From Rhodospirillales bacterium (lineage in GTDB: Bacteria; Pseudomonadota; Alphaproteobacteria; Acetobacterales; Acetobacteraceae): 8,707 nt of DNA. Position 1 is the first letter of the stretch, and each line of letters begins with the position of its first letter. Positions 1 to 8,232 of the stretch are shown here, piece after piece. The notes under the pieces are model-generated. The model made no database searches. It was not told the origin of the DNA and worked only from the letters and a program-made list of their open reading frames with translations. A program made the translations under genes and the position numbers. The stretch covers positions 1 through 8,707 of the forward strand of contig JANXXW010000237.1 of the NCBI GenBank assembly GCA_025350425.1. Reading direction: 5' to 3'.

Positions 1-190
1 AACAAAACGCCCCAATCAGAGCCCAGGTCAAACCTTACCAAACCTAAGCACCAAACCAATTCCTTCGTCTTGCAACAAAGAAACCATAGAGACGCCGCCA
101 ACGTATCCCTTCCAATCCAGATGAAATTGTCAATGAACAACCCGTTTCCGGGGCCCCTCAGCGCCGGGCCAGGAGGCCGTCTGCTTCGGG
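1..190 (-). other. Probable rRNA operon leader (pre-16S), 16S itself not in window
   Basis: This stretch has no supportable protein gene and is more A/T-rich than its surroundings. Read on the minus strand downstream of a strong promoter, it starts with GC-rich self-complementary blocks (ggcc-agga-ggcc at 167-178 and the palindrome ggggcccc at 150-157). A boxA-like sequence follows at 124-140. Then comes a block at 93-113 (minus strand GGAAGGGATACGTTGGCGGCG) that I recognise as resembling alphaproteobacterial rRNA leader and spacer sequences. This order (promoter, hairpins, boxA, then 16S) is that of an rrn leader. The 16S body is not present, so it would have to start beyond the left edge. 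The family resemblance is from memory and not from an alignment. The alternative is an unannotated stable RNA or another highly expressed transcript. Confidence 0.5.
124..140 (-). promoter_or_regulatory. boxA-like antitermination element
   Basis: The minus strand reads TTGTTCATTGACAATTT. It resembles the TGTTCTTTGACA-type boxA found in alphaproteobacterial rRNA leaders and 16S-23S spacers, with one mismatch in the core. In rRNA operons boxA RNA is bound by NusB/NusE (S10), which lets polymerase resist Rho-dependent termination. It lies about 55 nt downstream of the predicted start site, a sensible place for such an element. Confidence 0.45.
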
Positions 191-196
191 AGGCGC

Positions 197-225
197 CTTC
201 TACGACCACAGTTCTTGTATGTCAA
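197..225 (-). promoter_or_regulatory. Strong sigma70-type promoter, rrn-like
   Basis: On the minus strand a perfect -35 hexamer TTGACA (225-220) is separated by exactly 17 nt from the -10 hexamer TAGAAG (202-197). A GC-rich stretch (GCGCCTCC) follows, where the transcript would start near 190. A perfect -35 with ideal spacing and a GC-rich discriminator is typical of stringently controlled rRNA promoters. A run of seven A/T bases lies further upstream (262-268), and the region upstream of the -35 is T-rich, possibly acting as an UP element. It points left, away from clpB, so it does not serve clpB. Confidence 0.55.
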
Positions 226-370
226 ACGCTATGACAGAACAAAGTCTGACGTGGCTTATTCAAAAAAATGCAGCCATCAACACGGATATTTCCAAATTAC
301 CTAGGCGTGCGAGCTAACCGGCGGTGAAATCGTCCTTCGCACATGAGTTATGCAAAACGAGCGTTTGAAG

Positions 371-412
371 TGAAACGACCCCTTCCCAGCGCACTGCGAA
401 ATGGGTCACGTT

Positions 413-415
<3 letters not shown>
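371..415 (-). terminator. Inverted repeat at the 3' end of clpB
   Basis: The minus strand from the clpB stop codon reads TGAAAC-GT-GACCC, then a loop of about 21 nt, then GGGTC-GTTTCA. That is an 11-bp stem with a 2-nt bulge. The stop codon TGA (413-415) is part of the stem. The loop holds a smaller CGC-AGT-GCG hairpin. There is no following run of T, so it may be a 3'-end stabilising structure or an imperfect terminator. It would separate clpB from the promoter at 197-225. Confidence 0.4.
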
Positions 416-2995
<2,580 letters not shown>

Positions 2996-3070
2996 TTGTC
3001 TGTCCCTTTATTAGGCGACGAGGCCAGTGCTGCCCCTCAGCAGGCGACAGCGCGGACCTTGATTATTTGT

Positions 3071-3099
3071 AACTGGGCAGCCGGGACGTTTGACTCAAG
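3071..3099 (-). promoter_or_regulatory. Putative sigma32 (RpoH) heat-shock promoter of clpB
   Basis: The minus strand shows CTTGAG (3099-3094), a 16-nt gap, then CCCAGTT (3077-3071), about 75 nt before the clpB start. This resembles the CTTGAA / CCCCATNT layout of RpoH promoters with a few mismatches. clpB is a classic RpoH target, which raises the prior. The -35 lies in the near-palindrome TTGACTCAA (3090-3098), which gives a TTGACT on the plus strand that might serve the divergent small frame. I found no convincing plus-strand -10 to go with it. Confidence 0.4.
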
Positions 3100-3154
3100 A
3101 CCGCAGCCAGGCCTCGAAAAGCCCGTTTGCGCCATACAGTCATAGGAAGATCGA

Positions 3155-3259
3155 ATGGCTGAACCGTCAACGCAGGTCACTGGCGACGATCGCAACGACA
3201 AGAACAGCAGCCCGGTGATGGAAGCCAATACCGTCAAGTTCTCGCCATCACGCTACTAA
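3155..3259 (+). CDS. Small plus-strand ORF, 34 residues, unknown function
   Basis: I do not recognise this frame. It runs from ATG 3155 to TAA 3257-3259 and is the only plus-strand frame in the window with a strong Shine-Dalgarno (AGGAAG, 5 nt before the ATG). The product begins MAEPSTQV, has a charged N/D/K-rich centre and ends FSPSRY. It is hydrophilic, with no membrane segment or signal peptide. About 25 of 34 codons end in G or C, as in neighbouring genes. It diverges from clpB and converges on the DUF2474 gene, with the two stops overlapping over 3256-3259. A 7-bp inverted repeat (gtgatgg 3215-3221, ccatcac 3245-3251) lies inside it and could act as a transcript end for the cyd operon. 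The opposite strand is also open over part of this region. A chance frame is possible. Confidence 0.5.
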   Translation: MAEPSTQVTGDDRNDKNSSPVMEANTVKFSPSRY

Positions 3260-3351
3260 TGCGGAATCGCCAGCCGGAGAATGTAGGCGACCCCGCCCAC
3301 AGCTCCGACACCGGCGATGTAAAACGCCACGAACCAAAGGGCACGCCGCAT
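3256..3351 (-). CDS. DUF2474 small subunit of cytochrome bd oxidase (CydX-like)
   Basis: 31 residues: a short positive start (MRRALW), one membrane helix (about residues 5-25) and an Arg after it (YILRLAIPH). The pattern WF-A-Y-AG-AVGG-AY-LR matches, from memory, the DUF2474 family. DUF2474 proteins are very short single-helix proteins found next to cyanide-insensitive bd oxidases, in the place held by CydX/YbgT in enterobacteria. CydX helps hold the haem d site of CydAB stable; a similar role here is inference. The ATG (3351-3349) shares its A with the last base of the cydB stop TGA (3353-3351). There is no separate Shine-Dalgarno, so translation is probably coupled to cydB. Its stop overlaps the end of the convergent 34-codon frame. 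Confidence 0.8.
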   Translation of the reverse strand: MRRALWFVAFYIAGVGAVGGVAYILRLAIPH

Positions 3352-4373
3352 CAGTGATATGTTGTGCCGGCGACGACCTTGCCGCGAAACACATAGTAGG
3401 CAAAGCCGGTGTAGATCAGGATCATCGGTATCAACACCACCGCACCGACCAGCAGAAACGCCTGGCTCTGTGGCGGGGCGGCAGCGGCGTAAATGCTGAT
3501 GTCAGGTGGCACGATGTTGGGGAAAATACTGATTCCCAGGCCCACAAAGCACAGGCCGAAGATGCCGAGGGCGCATAGGAACGGGGTAAGGTGATGCTTC
3601 AGCACAATGCCGCGCCAGAAAGTACCGGCAAGCAGCAACACAAGGATCGGCACCGGGGCGGTCAAGGCGATGCCGGGCCAACCGAACCAGCGCTCGGCGA
3701 ACACCGGGTTCAGCAGCGGCGTCCACAGGCTCACCACACCAATAAGGGCCAGGGTCGCAATGCCAAGCGTCGCGGCTTGGCGTCGGCATCGGGCTTGAAG
3801 GTCACCCTCGGTGCGCCACACCAACCAGCATGCGCCGAGGAGCGCGTATCCCACCACGACGGATATGCCGCACAGCACGGTGAATGGCCTCAGCCAGTCC
3901 CACCAACCACCAGCATAAGCGCGGTTCGCGACCTTGATGCCTTGCAGTAGGCCGCCGAGGGTGAGGCCCTGGCTTAGCGCCGCCACGACCGAGCCGCCAA
4001 AGAACGCGAAGTCCCACGCGCGGCGCGCCCGCCTGGTGATGGCGCGGAACCGGAATTCGAAGGCGACGCCTCGGAACACCAGTGCCAGCAGCATAGCGAT
4101 GATGGTGGGATACAACGCCGGCATGATGATGGCGTAGGCCAGCGGGAACACCGCCAGCAGGCCGCCTCCGCCGAGCACGAGCCAGGTCTCATTGCCGTCC
4201 CAAACCGGGGCCACGGTGTTCACCATCACATCCCGATCCTCCTCGCCGCGTTCGACCGCGAACAGGATGCCGGTCCCGAGATCGAAGCCGTCCATCACCA
4301 CGTAGGCAAGGACCGCAAAGGCAAGCAGGCCTGCCCAAACGAGCGGCAGATCAAGCCACGGGAGGGTCATCAT
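3351..4373 (-). CDS. cydB: Cytochrome bd (CIO-type) ubiquinol oxidase subunit II
   Basis: 340 residues, normal for CydB/CioB. It is the second large membrane subunit of the bd quinol oxidase and pairs with CydA in the cytoplasmic membrane. It shows about eight or nine hydrophobic helices. Family signatures are MDGFDLG (27-33, the conserved acidic GFD motif near a proton path), NTVAPVWDGNETWLV (52-66) and FPLAYAIIMPALY (76-88). The C-terminus has FPNIVPPDISI (284-294), as in bd subunit II proteins. The open frame runs much further upstream, but those codons lie within cydA and do not look like protein. The first ATG of an ATG-ATG pair is chosen because GGAG sits 7 nt before it, next to the cydA stop; the second would give 339 residues. 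It lies 4 nt after cydA and overlaps the next gene by one base. Confidence 0.97.
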   Translation of the reverse strand: MMTLPWLDLPLVWAGLLAFAVLAYVVMDGFDLGTGILFAVERGEEDRDVMVNTVAPVWDGNETWLVLGGGGLLAVFPLAYAIIMPALYPTIIAMLLALVFRGVAFEFRFRAITRRARRAWDFAFFGGSVVAALSQGLTLGGLLQGIKVANRAYAGGWWDWLRPFTVLCGISVVVGYALLGACWLVWRTEGDLQARCRRQAATLGIATLALIGVVSLWTPLLNPVFAERWFGWPGIALTAPVPILVLLLAGTFWRGIVLKHHLTPFLCALGIFGLCFVGLGISIFPNIVPPDISIYAAAAPPQSQAFLLVGAVVLIPMILIYTGFAYYVFRGKVVAGTTYH

Positions 4374-4377
4374 CGGA

Positions 4378-5802
4378 TTACTCCGCCGGCACGAGAGCAA
4401 TGGAAGGCTTTTGTGGCGTGCCCCCCGGCGGCCCCGGCGTGATGCCAGTCGTCCGCGAGGGGAGCAGCGAGGAGGGACCAACCTCTCCGGGAACAGGCGG
4501 CTTCCGCATAAGGCGCAGCAGGAACAGAAATCCGGCGCCGAACACCAACAGGTAGACGACCCCGAAGGCCGCCAGGGATGTGGCCACACCGGGCAGGCCG
4601 ATCGGCGAGACGCTATCGACCGTACGCAACACGCCGTAGACCGTGAAAGGCTGCCGCCCGACCTCGGTCGTGACCCAGCCCGAGAGCAGCGCCACGAAAC
4701 CGGCGGGCGCCATAGCGACGGCGGCCCGATGCAGCCATACGCTGTCATAGAGCCGGCGCCGATACCGCTGCACGAGCGCGAACAGGCCCAGACCCAGCAT
4801 CAGGAAGCCAAGCCCGACCATGATGCGGAACGACCAGAACACCACCGGCGAGTAGGGCCGGTCGGCCGGCTTGAAGTCCTTCAGCCCAGGAAGTTTGCCG
4901 TCCAGGGTATGGGTGAGGATCAGACTGCCGAGCACCGGAATCTTCAGCGCGTAGTCGGTATGTTCGGTCTTCATGTTCGGCATCCCGAACAGGATCAACG
5001 GCGCCGGTCCCTCGCTGTCCCAGTCGCCTTCCATGGCTGCGATCTTGGCGGGCTGATATTTCAGGGTGTTTAGTCCGTGCAGGTCGCCCATGACGATCTG
5101 CGCTGGCGCGACCAGCACCGCCATCCACATCGCCATGGAGAACATCTTGCGCGCAGCGTGATTGCTACGATCGCGCAGCAGATGCCAGGCACCCACGGCG
5201 CCGACGAAAAACGCGACTGAGAGATAGCTTGCCAGCACCATGTGCGGCAAACGGACCGAAAAGGACGGATTGAAGATCACGGCCCAGTAGTCGGTGGGAA
5301 TGAAACGTCCAAGCTCGTCGATGCGATAGCCGGCCGGTGTCTGCATCCAGGAGTTGACCGACAAGATCCAGAACGCGCTCAGCAACGTCCCGAATGCCAC
5401 GATGCAGGTGGCAGTAAAATGCAGCCCGCGCCCGACCTTCTTCATGCCGAACAGCATGATACCCAGGAAACCAGCTTCCAGGAAGAACGCCGTTAGCACC
5501 TCGTAGCCCATCAAAGGGCCGATGACCGGGCCGGCCTTGTCGGAGAACGCGGACCAGTTGGTGCCGAACTCGTAGGACATGACCAGTCCCGAGACGACGC
5601 CCATGGCGAACACGAGGGAGAATGCCTTCACCCAATACTGGAACAGGTCGAGATAGACCTGTTTGCCGGTCCGCAGCCACGCACCTTCCAATACGGCGAG
5701 GTAGCTTGCCAGACCGATGGAGAACGCGGGCAACACGATGTGGAAGCCGATGGTAAAAGCGAATTGCAGCCGTGCGAGGAACAGCGCGTCGATATCGACC
5801 AT
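4378..5802 (-). CDS. cydA: Cytochrome bd (CIO-type) ubiquinol oxidase subunit I
   Basis: 474 residues. This is the haem-bearing, quinol-oxidising subunit of a bd oxidase, which reduces O2 to water at high affinity without pumping protons. By comparison with E. coli CydA: His21 (haem ligand, LQFAFTIGFH), Glu101 and Glu109 (GYEVLTAFFLEAGFLG), His187 (haem b558, RLPHM), Lys253 and Glu258 in the quinol loop (QPAKIAAMEG), Arg326 and Met328 (FWSFRIMVG; Met is the second b558 ligand), and Glu380 and Arg383 (GWVTTEVGRQPF, haem b595 region). The quinol loop is short and the signature is GWVTTE instead of E. coli GWFVAE; both mark the cyanide-insensitive (CIO) subgroup. The usual Trp after GRQP is Phe385. 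The C-terminal tail (about 434-474) is Pro/Gly-rich and poorly conserved. The start fits the normal N-terminus, with GGGGTGAT a few bases upstream. Confidence 0.98.
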   Translation of the reverse strand: MVDIDALFLARLQFAFTIGFHIVLPAFSIGLASYLAVLEGAWLRTGKQVYLDLFQYWVKAFSLVFAMGVVSGLVMSYEFGTNWSAFSDKAGPVIGPLMGYEVLTAFFLEAGFLGIMLFGMKKVGRGLHFTATCIVAFGTLLSAFWILSVNSWMQTPAGYRIDELGRFIPTDYWAVIFNPSFSVRLPHMVLASYLSVAFFVGAVGAWHLLRDRSNHAARKMFSMAMWMAVLVAPAQIVMGDLHGLNTLKYQPAKIAAMEGDWDSEGPAPLILFGMPNMKTEHTDYALKIPVLGSLILTHTLDGKLPGLKDFKPADRPYSPVVFWSFRIMVGLGFLMLGLGLFALVQRYRRRLYDSVWLHRAAVAMAPAGFVALLSGWVTTEVGRQPFTVYGVLRTVDSVSPIGLPGVATSLAAFGVVYLLVFGAGFLFLLRLMRKPPVPGEVGPSSLLPSRTTGITPGPPGGTPQKPSIALVPAE

Positions 5803-5824
5803 ACGAGATCACCCCGTTCGCGTT

Positions 5825-5853
5825 ACTATACTGCCTACTTACTGTTTTGACAC
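5825..5853 (-). promoter_or_regulatory. Sigma70-like promoter for the cydAB operon
   Basis: The minus strand has GTGTCA (5853-5848), exactly 17 nt, then TATAGT (5830-5825), ending about 22 nt before the cydA ATG. The -10 matches TATAAT in five of six bases and the -35 matches TTGACA in four of six. It lies in the 70-nt gap between the ACT gene and cydA, so the oxidase could be transcribed apart from the ACT gene. The 5' UTR would be very short, about 15 nt. I see no convincing FNR or other redox box around it. Confidence 0.5.
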
Positions 5854-5872
5854 GATCGAAGCCAGTTGAACA

Positions 5873-6172
5873 TTATGCCACACGGCGCTGGACCCAGCCC
5901 GTGACCTCCTGCTTCATCAATACGGAGCGCACGCCAACAACCTGCCGCAGATTGCCTTCCACCACGTGCACGGCGTTCGCGGGTATGTCGCGTATGACGA
6001 TCTCGACCCGCATCAACTGACCGCTACGATGGGCATTCATCGTGTCGAGCGTGATATCGCGTTTGGCGAATGGCTCGATCAGGCGCGGTAGCAATCCAGC
6101 GGAACAGTCCGCCTCGATCGTGAACCGGACGGAGGCGTTAAGACCTGACAGGGTCCATGGCTCATATGTCAT
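5873..6172 (-). CDS. Free-standing ACT-domain protein (IlvN/IlvM-like)
   Basis: 99 residues from ATG 6172. One ACT domain fills about residues 13-85: a first strand ASVRFTIEADC, a helix with SAGLLPRLIEPFAKRDI after the turn, then LDTMNAHRSGQLMRVEIVI and the second helix with HVVEGNLRQVVGVRSV. The layout resembles small acetolactate synthase regulatory subunits (IlvM/IlvN N-terminal half). ACT domains bind amino acids or similar ligands and dimerise to control an enzyme. No large subunit is beside it, so the partner and ligand are unknown. The start is chosen because GGAG lies 9 nt before this ATG. A GTG at 6208 would add 12 residues without a ribosome binding site. It lies 70 nt upstream of cydA on the same strand and may or may not be co-transcribed. 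Confidence 0.85.
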   Translation of the reverse strand: MTYEPWTLSGLNASVRFTIEADCSAGLLPRLIEPFAKRDITLDTMNAHRSGQLMRVEIVIRDIPANAVHVVEGNLRQVVGVRSVLMKQEVTGWVQRRVA

Positions 6173-6221
6173 GTAAAAATGCTCCAGATAGGCAAACACG
6201 GCGCGCACGAAACAAATAAGG

Positions 6222-6234
6222 CTGTCTTTGACAG
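6222..6234 (-). terminator. Short hairpin between the DUF2125 and ACT genes
   Basis: CTGTC-AAA-GACAG on the minus strand is a perfect 5-bp stem with a 3-nt loop, followed by CCTTATTTGTTTCG, which is T-rich but not a clean run. It lies about 60 nt downstream of the DUF2125 stop and 50 nt before the ACT start. It may be a weak terminator or a protein-binding site. The stem is short and chance is a real possibility. Confidence 0.22.
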
Positions 6235-6292
6235 ACTTAGGTGATAATTCGCGTGCTGACGGTGTTACGGAACATTTTGATACAGTACTCGA

Positions 6293-7351
6293 TTATGGGG
6301 CGCTTGGCCATATCCAATCTGCTATCCGCGCCAACGGGATACGTCCCATCGACAATACCTGTTTCTGTAACGTGAGCGGCACCACCACTTCGGGCGTGCC
6401 GCCACCCTCGGGCTGGTGCGTCATAAGAGACAGAACCGCTTTGGCCGCCATTGCCGCGCGTTGTGTGATCGCATGGTTCGCGGCGAGCGTATCCAACGCC
6501 TCGACCTGGCCGACCATGCGGACGCTGGCGGCGCCCATGGGCTGCAATCGCTCGTCCAGCGCCAGAGTGGCGCTTCCGGTCAGGCCCAAAGGACCCCAAC
6601 CTACCGCAAGACGATGGATTTCAAGCGTGCCGCCGCCGTCGCGCCACCCCGTGGCGCGGGCGACGAGGTCCGGCGCGCGGGGCAGCGGACCATCGACGGC
6701 ACCCTCCACGGAGACCGAGGCAACGTGGTCGCCGAGCGGCCAGGATGGAGGCGCCGGCGCGGGCCGCGGCGACAAGGCAATATCCTCGGCACTGCCACTG
6801 AAGCTGATGGCGGGCTCGCCCTGCGGGGCGGCGGGCTTGGTTTCGAAATGCGCCCGCATCAGGGCGATGGTGACGCTTCCCGCCGAACCCTCGGCGAATG
6901 GGAGCCCGGCCCGAAGGTTGGTGGCGTCGATGTCAGCGCTGCGCGCGCCTGGGATGAGCGGGAAACTGCCGTAGAGGCTGTCGGCGCGAAAAGGTATGTC
7001 GGGCAACCCGCCGAGGCGTACGTGCTGGCCGCCGACAAACGAGACCGTCAGCAAGCGGGGATGCAATAGCGACACAGCCAACACCGCGCGTTCCCCGCCG
7101 AAGGTGAGGCCGCCGGGAATATCCGCCTGGGCTCCCGCCAGCGAGAAGTCCGGGACGGTAAGCGTGGCGGCAAGCGGCCAACCGCCATAAGCCGGCGTGC
7201 CGGTGGTCACGGTCCACCCTTCAGCACGACGGAGGGCGACCCAACTGGCGAACCCCGACTGGAGCCGTTGCCCCGCTCCACGCCAGACGAAGGTATGCGC
7301 GCCGACCAGGACAACTACGAGCGCGAGGGCGGAAAGGCTCAGGCGACGCAT
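6293..7351 (-). CDS. DUF2125-family envelope protein
   Basis: 352 residues. The N-terminus MRRLSLSALALVVVLVGAHT is a short basic start with a hydrophobic helix (about 5-20), so the protein is probably exported and anchored or cleaved. The body fits DUF2125, a family I know mainly from Alphaproteobacteria: W37 and RRAEGWTV (41-48), then GGWPL (56-60) after a short gap, followed by beta-rich, repeated-looking segments ending in PLTLQKQVLSMGRIPLARI near the C-terminus. The biochemical role of the family is unknown, and a beta-rich lipid- or envelope-associated periplasmic protein is only a guess. The Shine-Dalgarno is weak (GAAAGA). A 20-codon frame with a strong one overlaps this start and could feed it ribosomes. 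Long plus-strand frames across this gene are by-products of its codon bias. Confidence 0.85.
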   Translation of the reverse strand: MRRLSLSALALVVVLVGAHTFVWRGAGQRLQSGFASWVALRRAEGWTVTTGTPAYGGWPLAATLTVPDFSLAGAQADIPGGLTFGGERAVLAVSLLHPRLLTVSFVGGQHVRLGGLPDIPFRADSLYGSFPLIPGARSADIDATNLRAGLPFAEGSAGSVTIALMRAHFETKPAAPQGEPAISFSGSAEDIALSPRPAPAPPSWPLGDHVASVSVEGAVDGPLPRAPDLVARATGWRDGGGTLEIHRLAVGWGPLGLTGSATLALDERLQPMGAASVRMVGQVEALDTLAANHAITQRAAMAAKAVLSLMTHQPEGGGTPEVVVPLTLQKQVLSMGRIPLARIADWIWPSAP

Positions 7352-7401
7352 GGCTTGGGTCTTTCAGGCAGCGAATTCATGATTTCGATATACGCCTTCA
7401 T
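7339..7401 (-). CDS. Possible 20-codon upstream/leader ORF before the DUF2125 gene
   Basis: The minus-strand ATG (7401-7399) follows a near-ideal ribosome binding site AGGTGA with a 5-nt gap, a better site than that of the gene behind it. The frame encodes MKAYIEIMNSLPERPKP and three more residues, then stops with TGA at 7341-7339, eleven bases inside the DUF2125 frame and out of phase with it. Such an arrangement could couple translation of the second gene. I recognise no homologue. It could also be chance, with the AGGTGA having no role. Confidence 0.3.
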   Translation of the reverse strand: MKAYIEIMNSLPERPKPCVA

Positions 7402-7406
7402 CCCCA

Positions 7407-7428
7407 TCACCTACAGCCCGTGCTGGTG
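7407..7428 (-). promoter_or_regulatory. Small hairpin covering the AGGTGA ribosome site
   Basis: On the minus strand CACCAGC-ACGG-GCTGTAGGTG can fold with a 4-bp CAGC/GCTG stem extended by CAC/GTG around a 3-nt bulge. The bases of the AGGTGA site are in the outer arm and bulge, so the fold could hide the ribosome site of the 20-codon frame. The stem is short and there is no comparative support. Confidence 0.18.
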
Positions 7429-7467
7429 ACTGCCTGTGTGTGCAAAAACATTAATCCTTTCAGTGAG

Positions 7468-8232
7468 CTACCGTGTGAGTCTGGCGTGATCTGGAAGCGC
7501 TGTGGACGGTTGCCCCACAGAGTTGTCCACAGCCGCGATGGCAGCGGCGCCCGCCTCGAGCGCTTGCCGCAACTGGATCAGGAGTTCCTCCCGCCGCAGG
7601 CCGACAGCTAGCGGGGGGAGGATGACGATGTGGATGATACCGGGAGTTTTGCGGAAAGAACGCCGACCCCAACAGATACCGGAATCGGTGGCGACCGGGA
7701 TCACGGGCAGCCCGGTCTGGCGGGCAATGGCGGCGATGCCGGGCTGCAAGACGATGGGGGAGCCAGGGTCGGTCCGCGTCCCCTCGGGAAAGATGACGAT
7801 CTGTCGTCGGTTGGCGACTGCCTGCCGCGCATCCTTCTGGAGCGCACGGATCGAGGCCGCGCCTCCGTCGCGATCCACCACGATCATCCCCGACATGGCG
7901 AACACGCGGCCGAAGATCGGGATGCGCGCCAGTTCCCGTTTCACGACGTAGCACACTCCCGGAACCAGTCCGAACCAAACCAGAGTGTCGAAGGCGGACT
8001 GGTGCATAGACGCGATCAGCGCCGGACCGTCGGGCAGGTTTTCGGCCCCCCTCACCTCCACCCGCACACCGCACAGCACGCGCAGGCCGCCCAGCAGCAG
8101 CCCTGCCCAGAACCGTCCGTAAACCAGGGCCGGACGCGAGCCGAGCGCCGCCGCGATCATGCCGCCGGGAGCCAGGATACTGGTGATCAGGATAAACCAG
8201 ACATTGTAGGCGAGCGATCGGATGAGCATCAT
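7468..8232 (-). CDS. plsC: 1-acyl-sn-glycerol-3-phosphate acyltransferase (PlsC family)
   Basis: 254 residues, usual for PlsC. The enzyme transfers an acyl group to the sn-2 position of lysophosphatidic acid to make phosphatidic acid at the cytoplasmic membrane. All four family blocks are visible: the catalytic HX4D motif HQSAFD (77-82), KRELARIPIFGRV (98-110), the phosphate-binding FPEGTR (148-153) and VIPVATDSG (177-185). The N-terminus is hydrophobic (about 5-30), giving a membrane anchor. The start ATG overlaps the stop of the upstream YdcF-like gene as ATGA, so the two are probably translated together. A second ATG follows at once and would shorten it by one residue. The exact substrate within the lysophospholipid acyltransferase superfamily cannot be settled from the sequence. 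A 116-nt gap separates it from DUF2125. Confidence 0.92.
   Translation of the reverse strand: MMLIRSLAYNVWFILITSILAPGGMIAAALGSRPALVYGRFWAGLLLGGLRVLCGVRVEVRGAENLPDGPALIASMHQSAFDTLVWFGLVPGVCYVVKRELARIPIFGRVFAMSGMIVVDRDGGAASIRALQKDARQAVANRRQIVIFPEGTRTDPGSPIVLQPGIAAIARQTGLPVIPVATDSGICWGRRSFRKTPGIIHIVILPPLAVGLRREELLIQLRQALEAGAAAIAAVDNSVGQPSTALPDHARLTR

Noticed and set aside
16..33. Resemblance of the minus strand to the 16S 5' end (GTTTGACCTGGGCTCTGA)
   Set aside because: The following bases do not give the GAACGCTGGCGG that should come next in 16S, so the gene body does not start here.
3037..3237. 66-codon minus-strand frame upstream of clpB
   Set aside because: It overlaps the clpB promoter region and the better-supported 34-codon plus-strand frame, and has no good ribosome site or family resemblance.
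4374..4748. N-terminal extension of the cydB frame
   Set aside because: It lies within cydA in another frame. The CydB family begins at the MMTLPWLDL start, which has a Shine-Dalgarno at the right distance.
5845..5860. Possible FNR/ANR box upstream of cydA (TTGACACGATCGAA)
   Set aside because: The left half matches TTGAT in four of five positions, but the right half TCGAA matches ATCAA in only two of five. This is too weak to claim oxygen control.
6173..6208. 12-residue longer start (GTG) for the ACT protein
   Set aside because: The ATG at 6172 has a GGAG 9 nt upstream and the GTG has none. The extra residues are not part of the ACT fold.
6228..7069. Plus-strand frames of 248 and 217 codons
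   Set aside because: They lie opposite the DUF2125 gene, which has a signal-like N-terminus and family motifs. The products are Arg/Ala/Gly-rich without domains.
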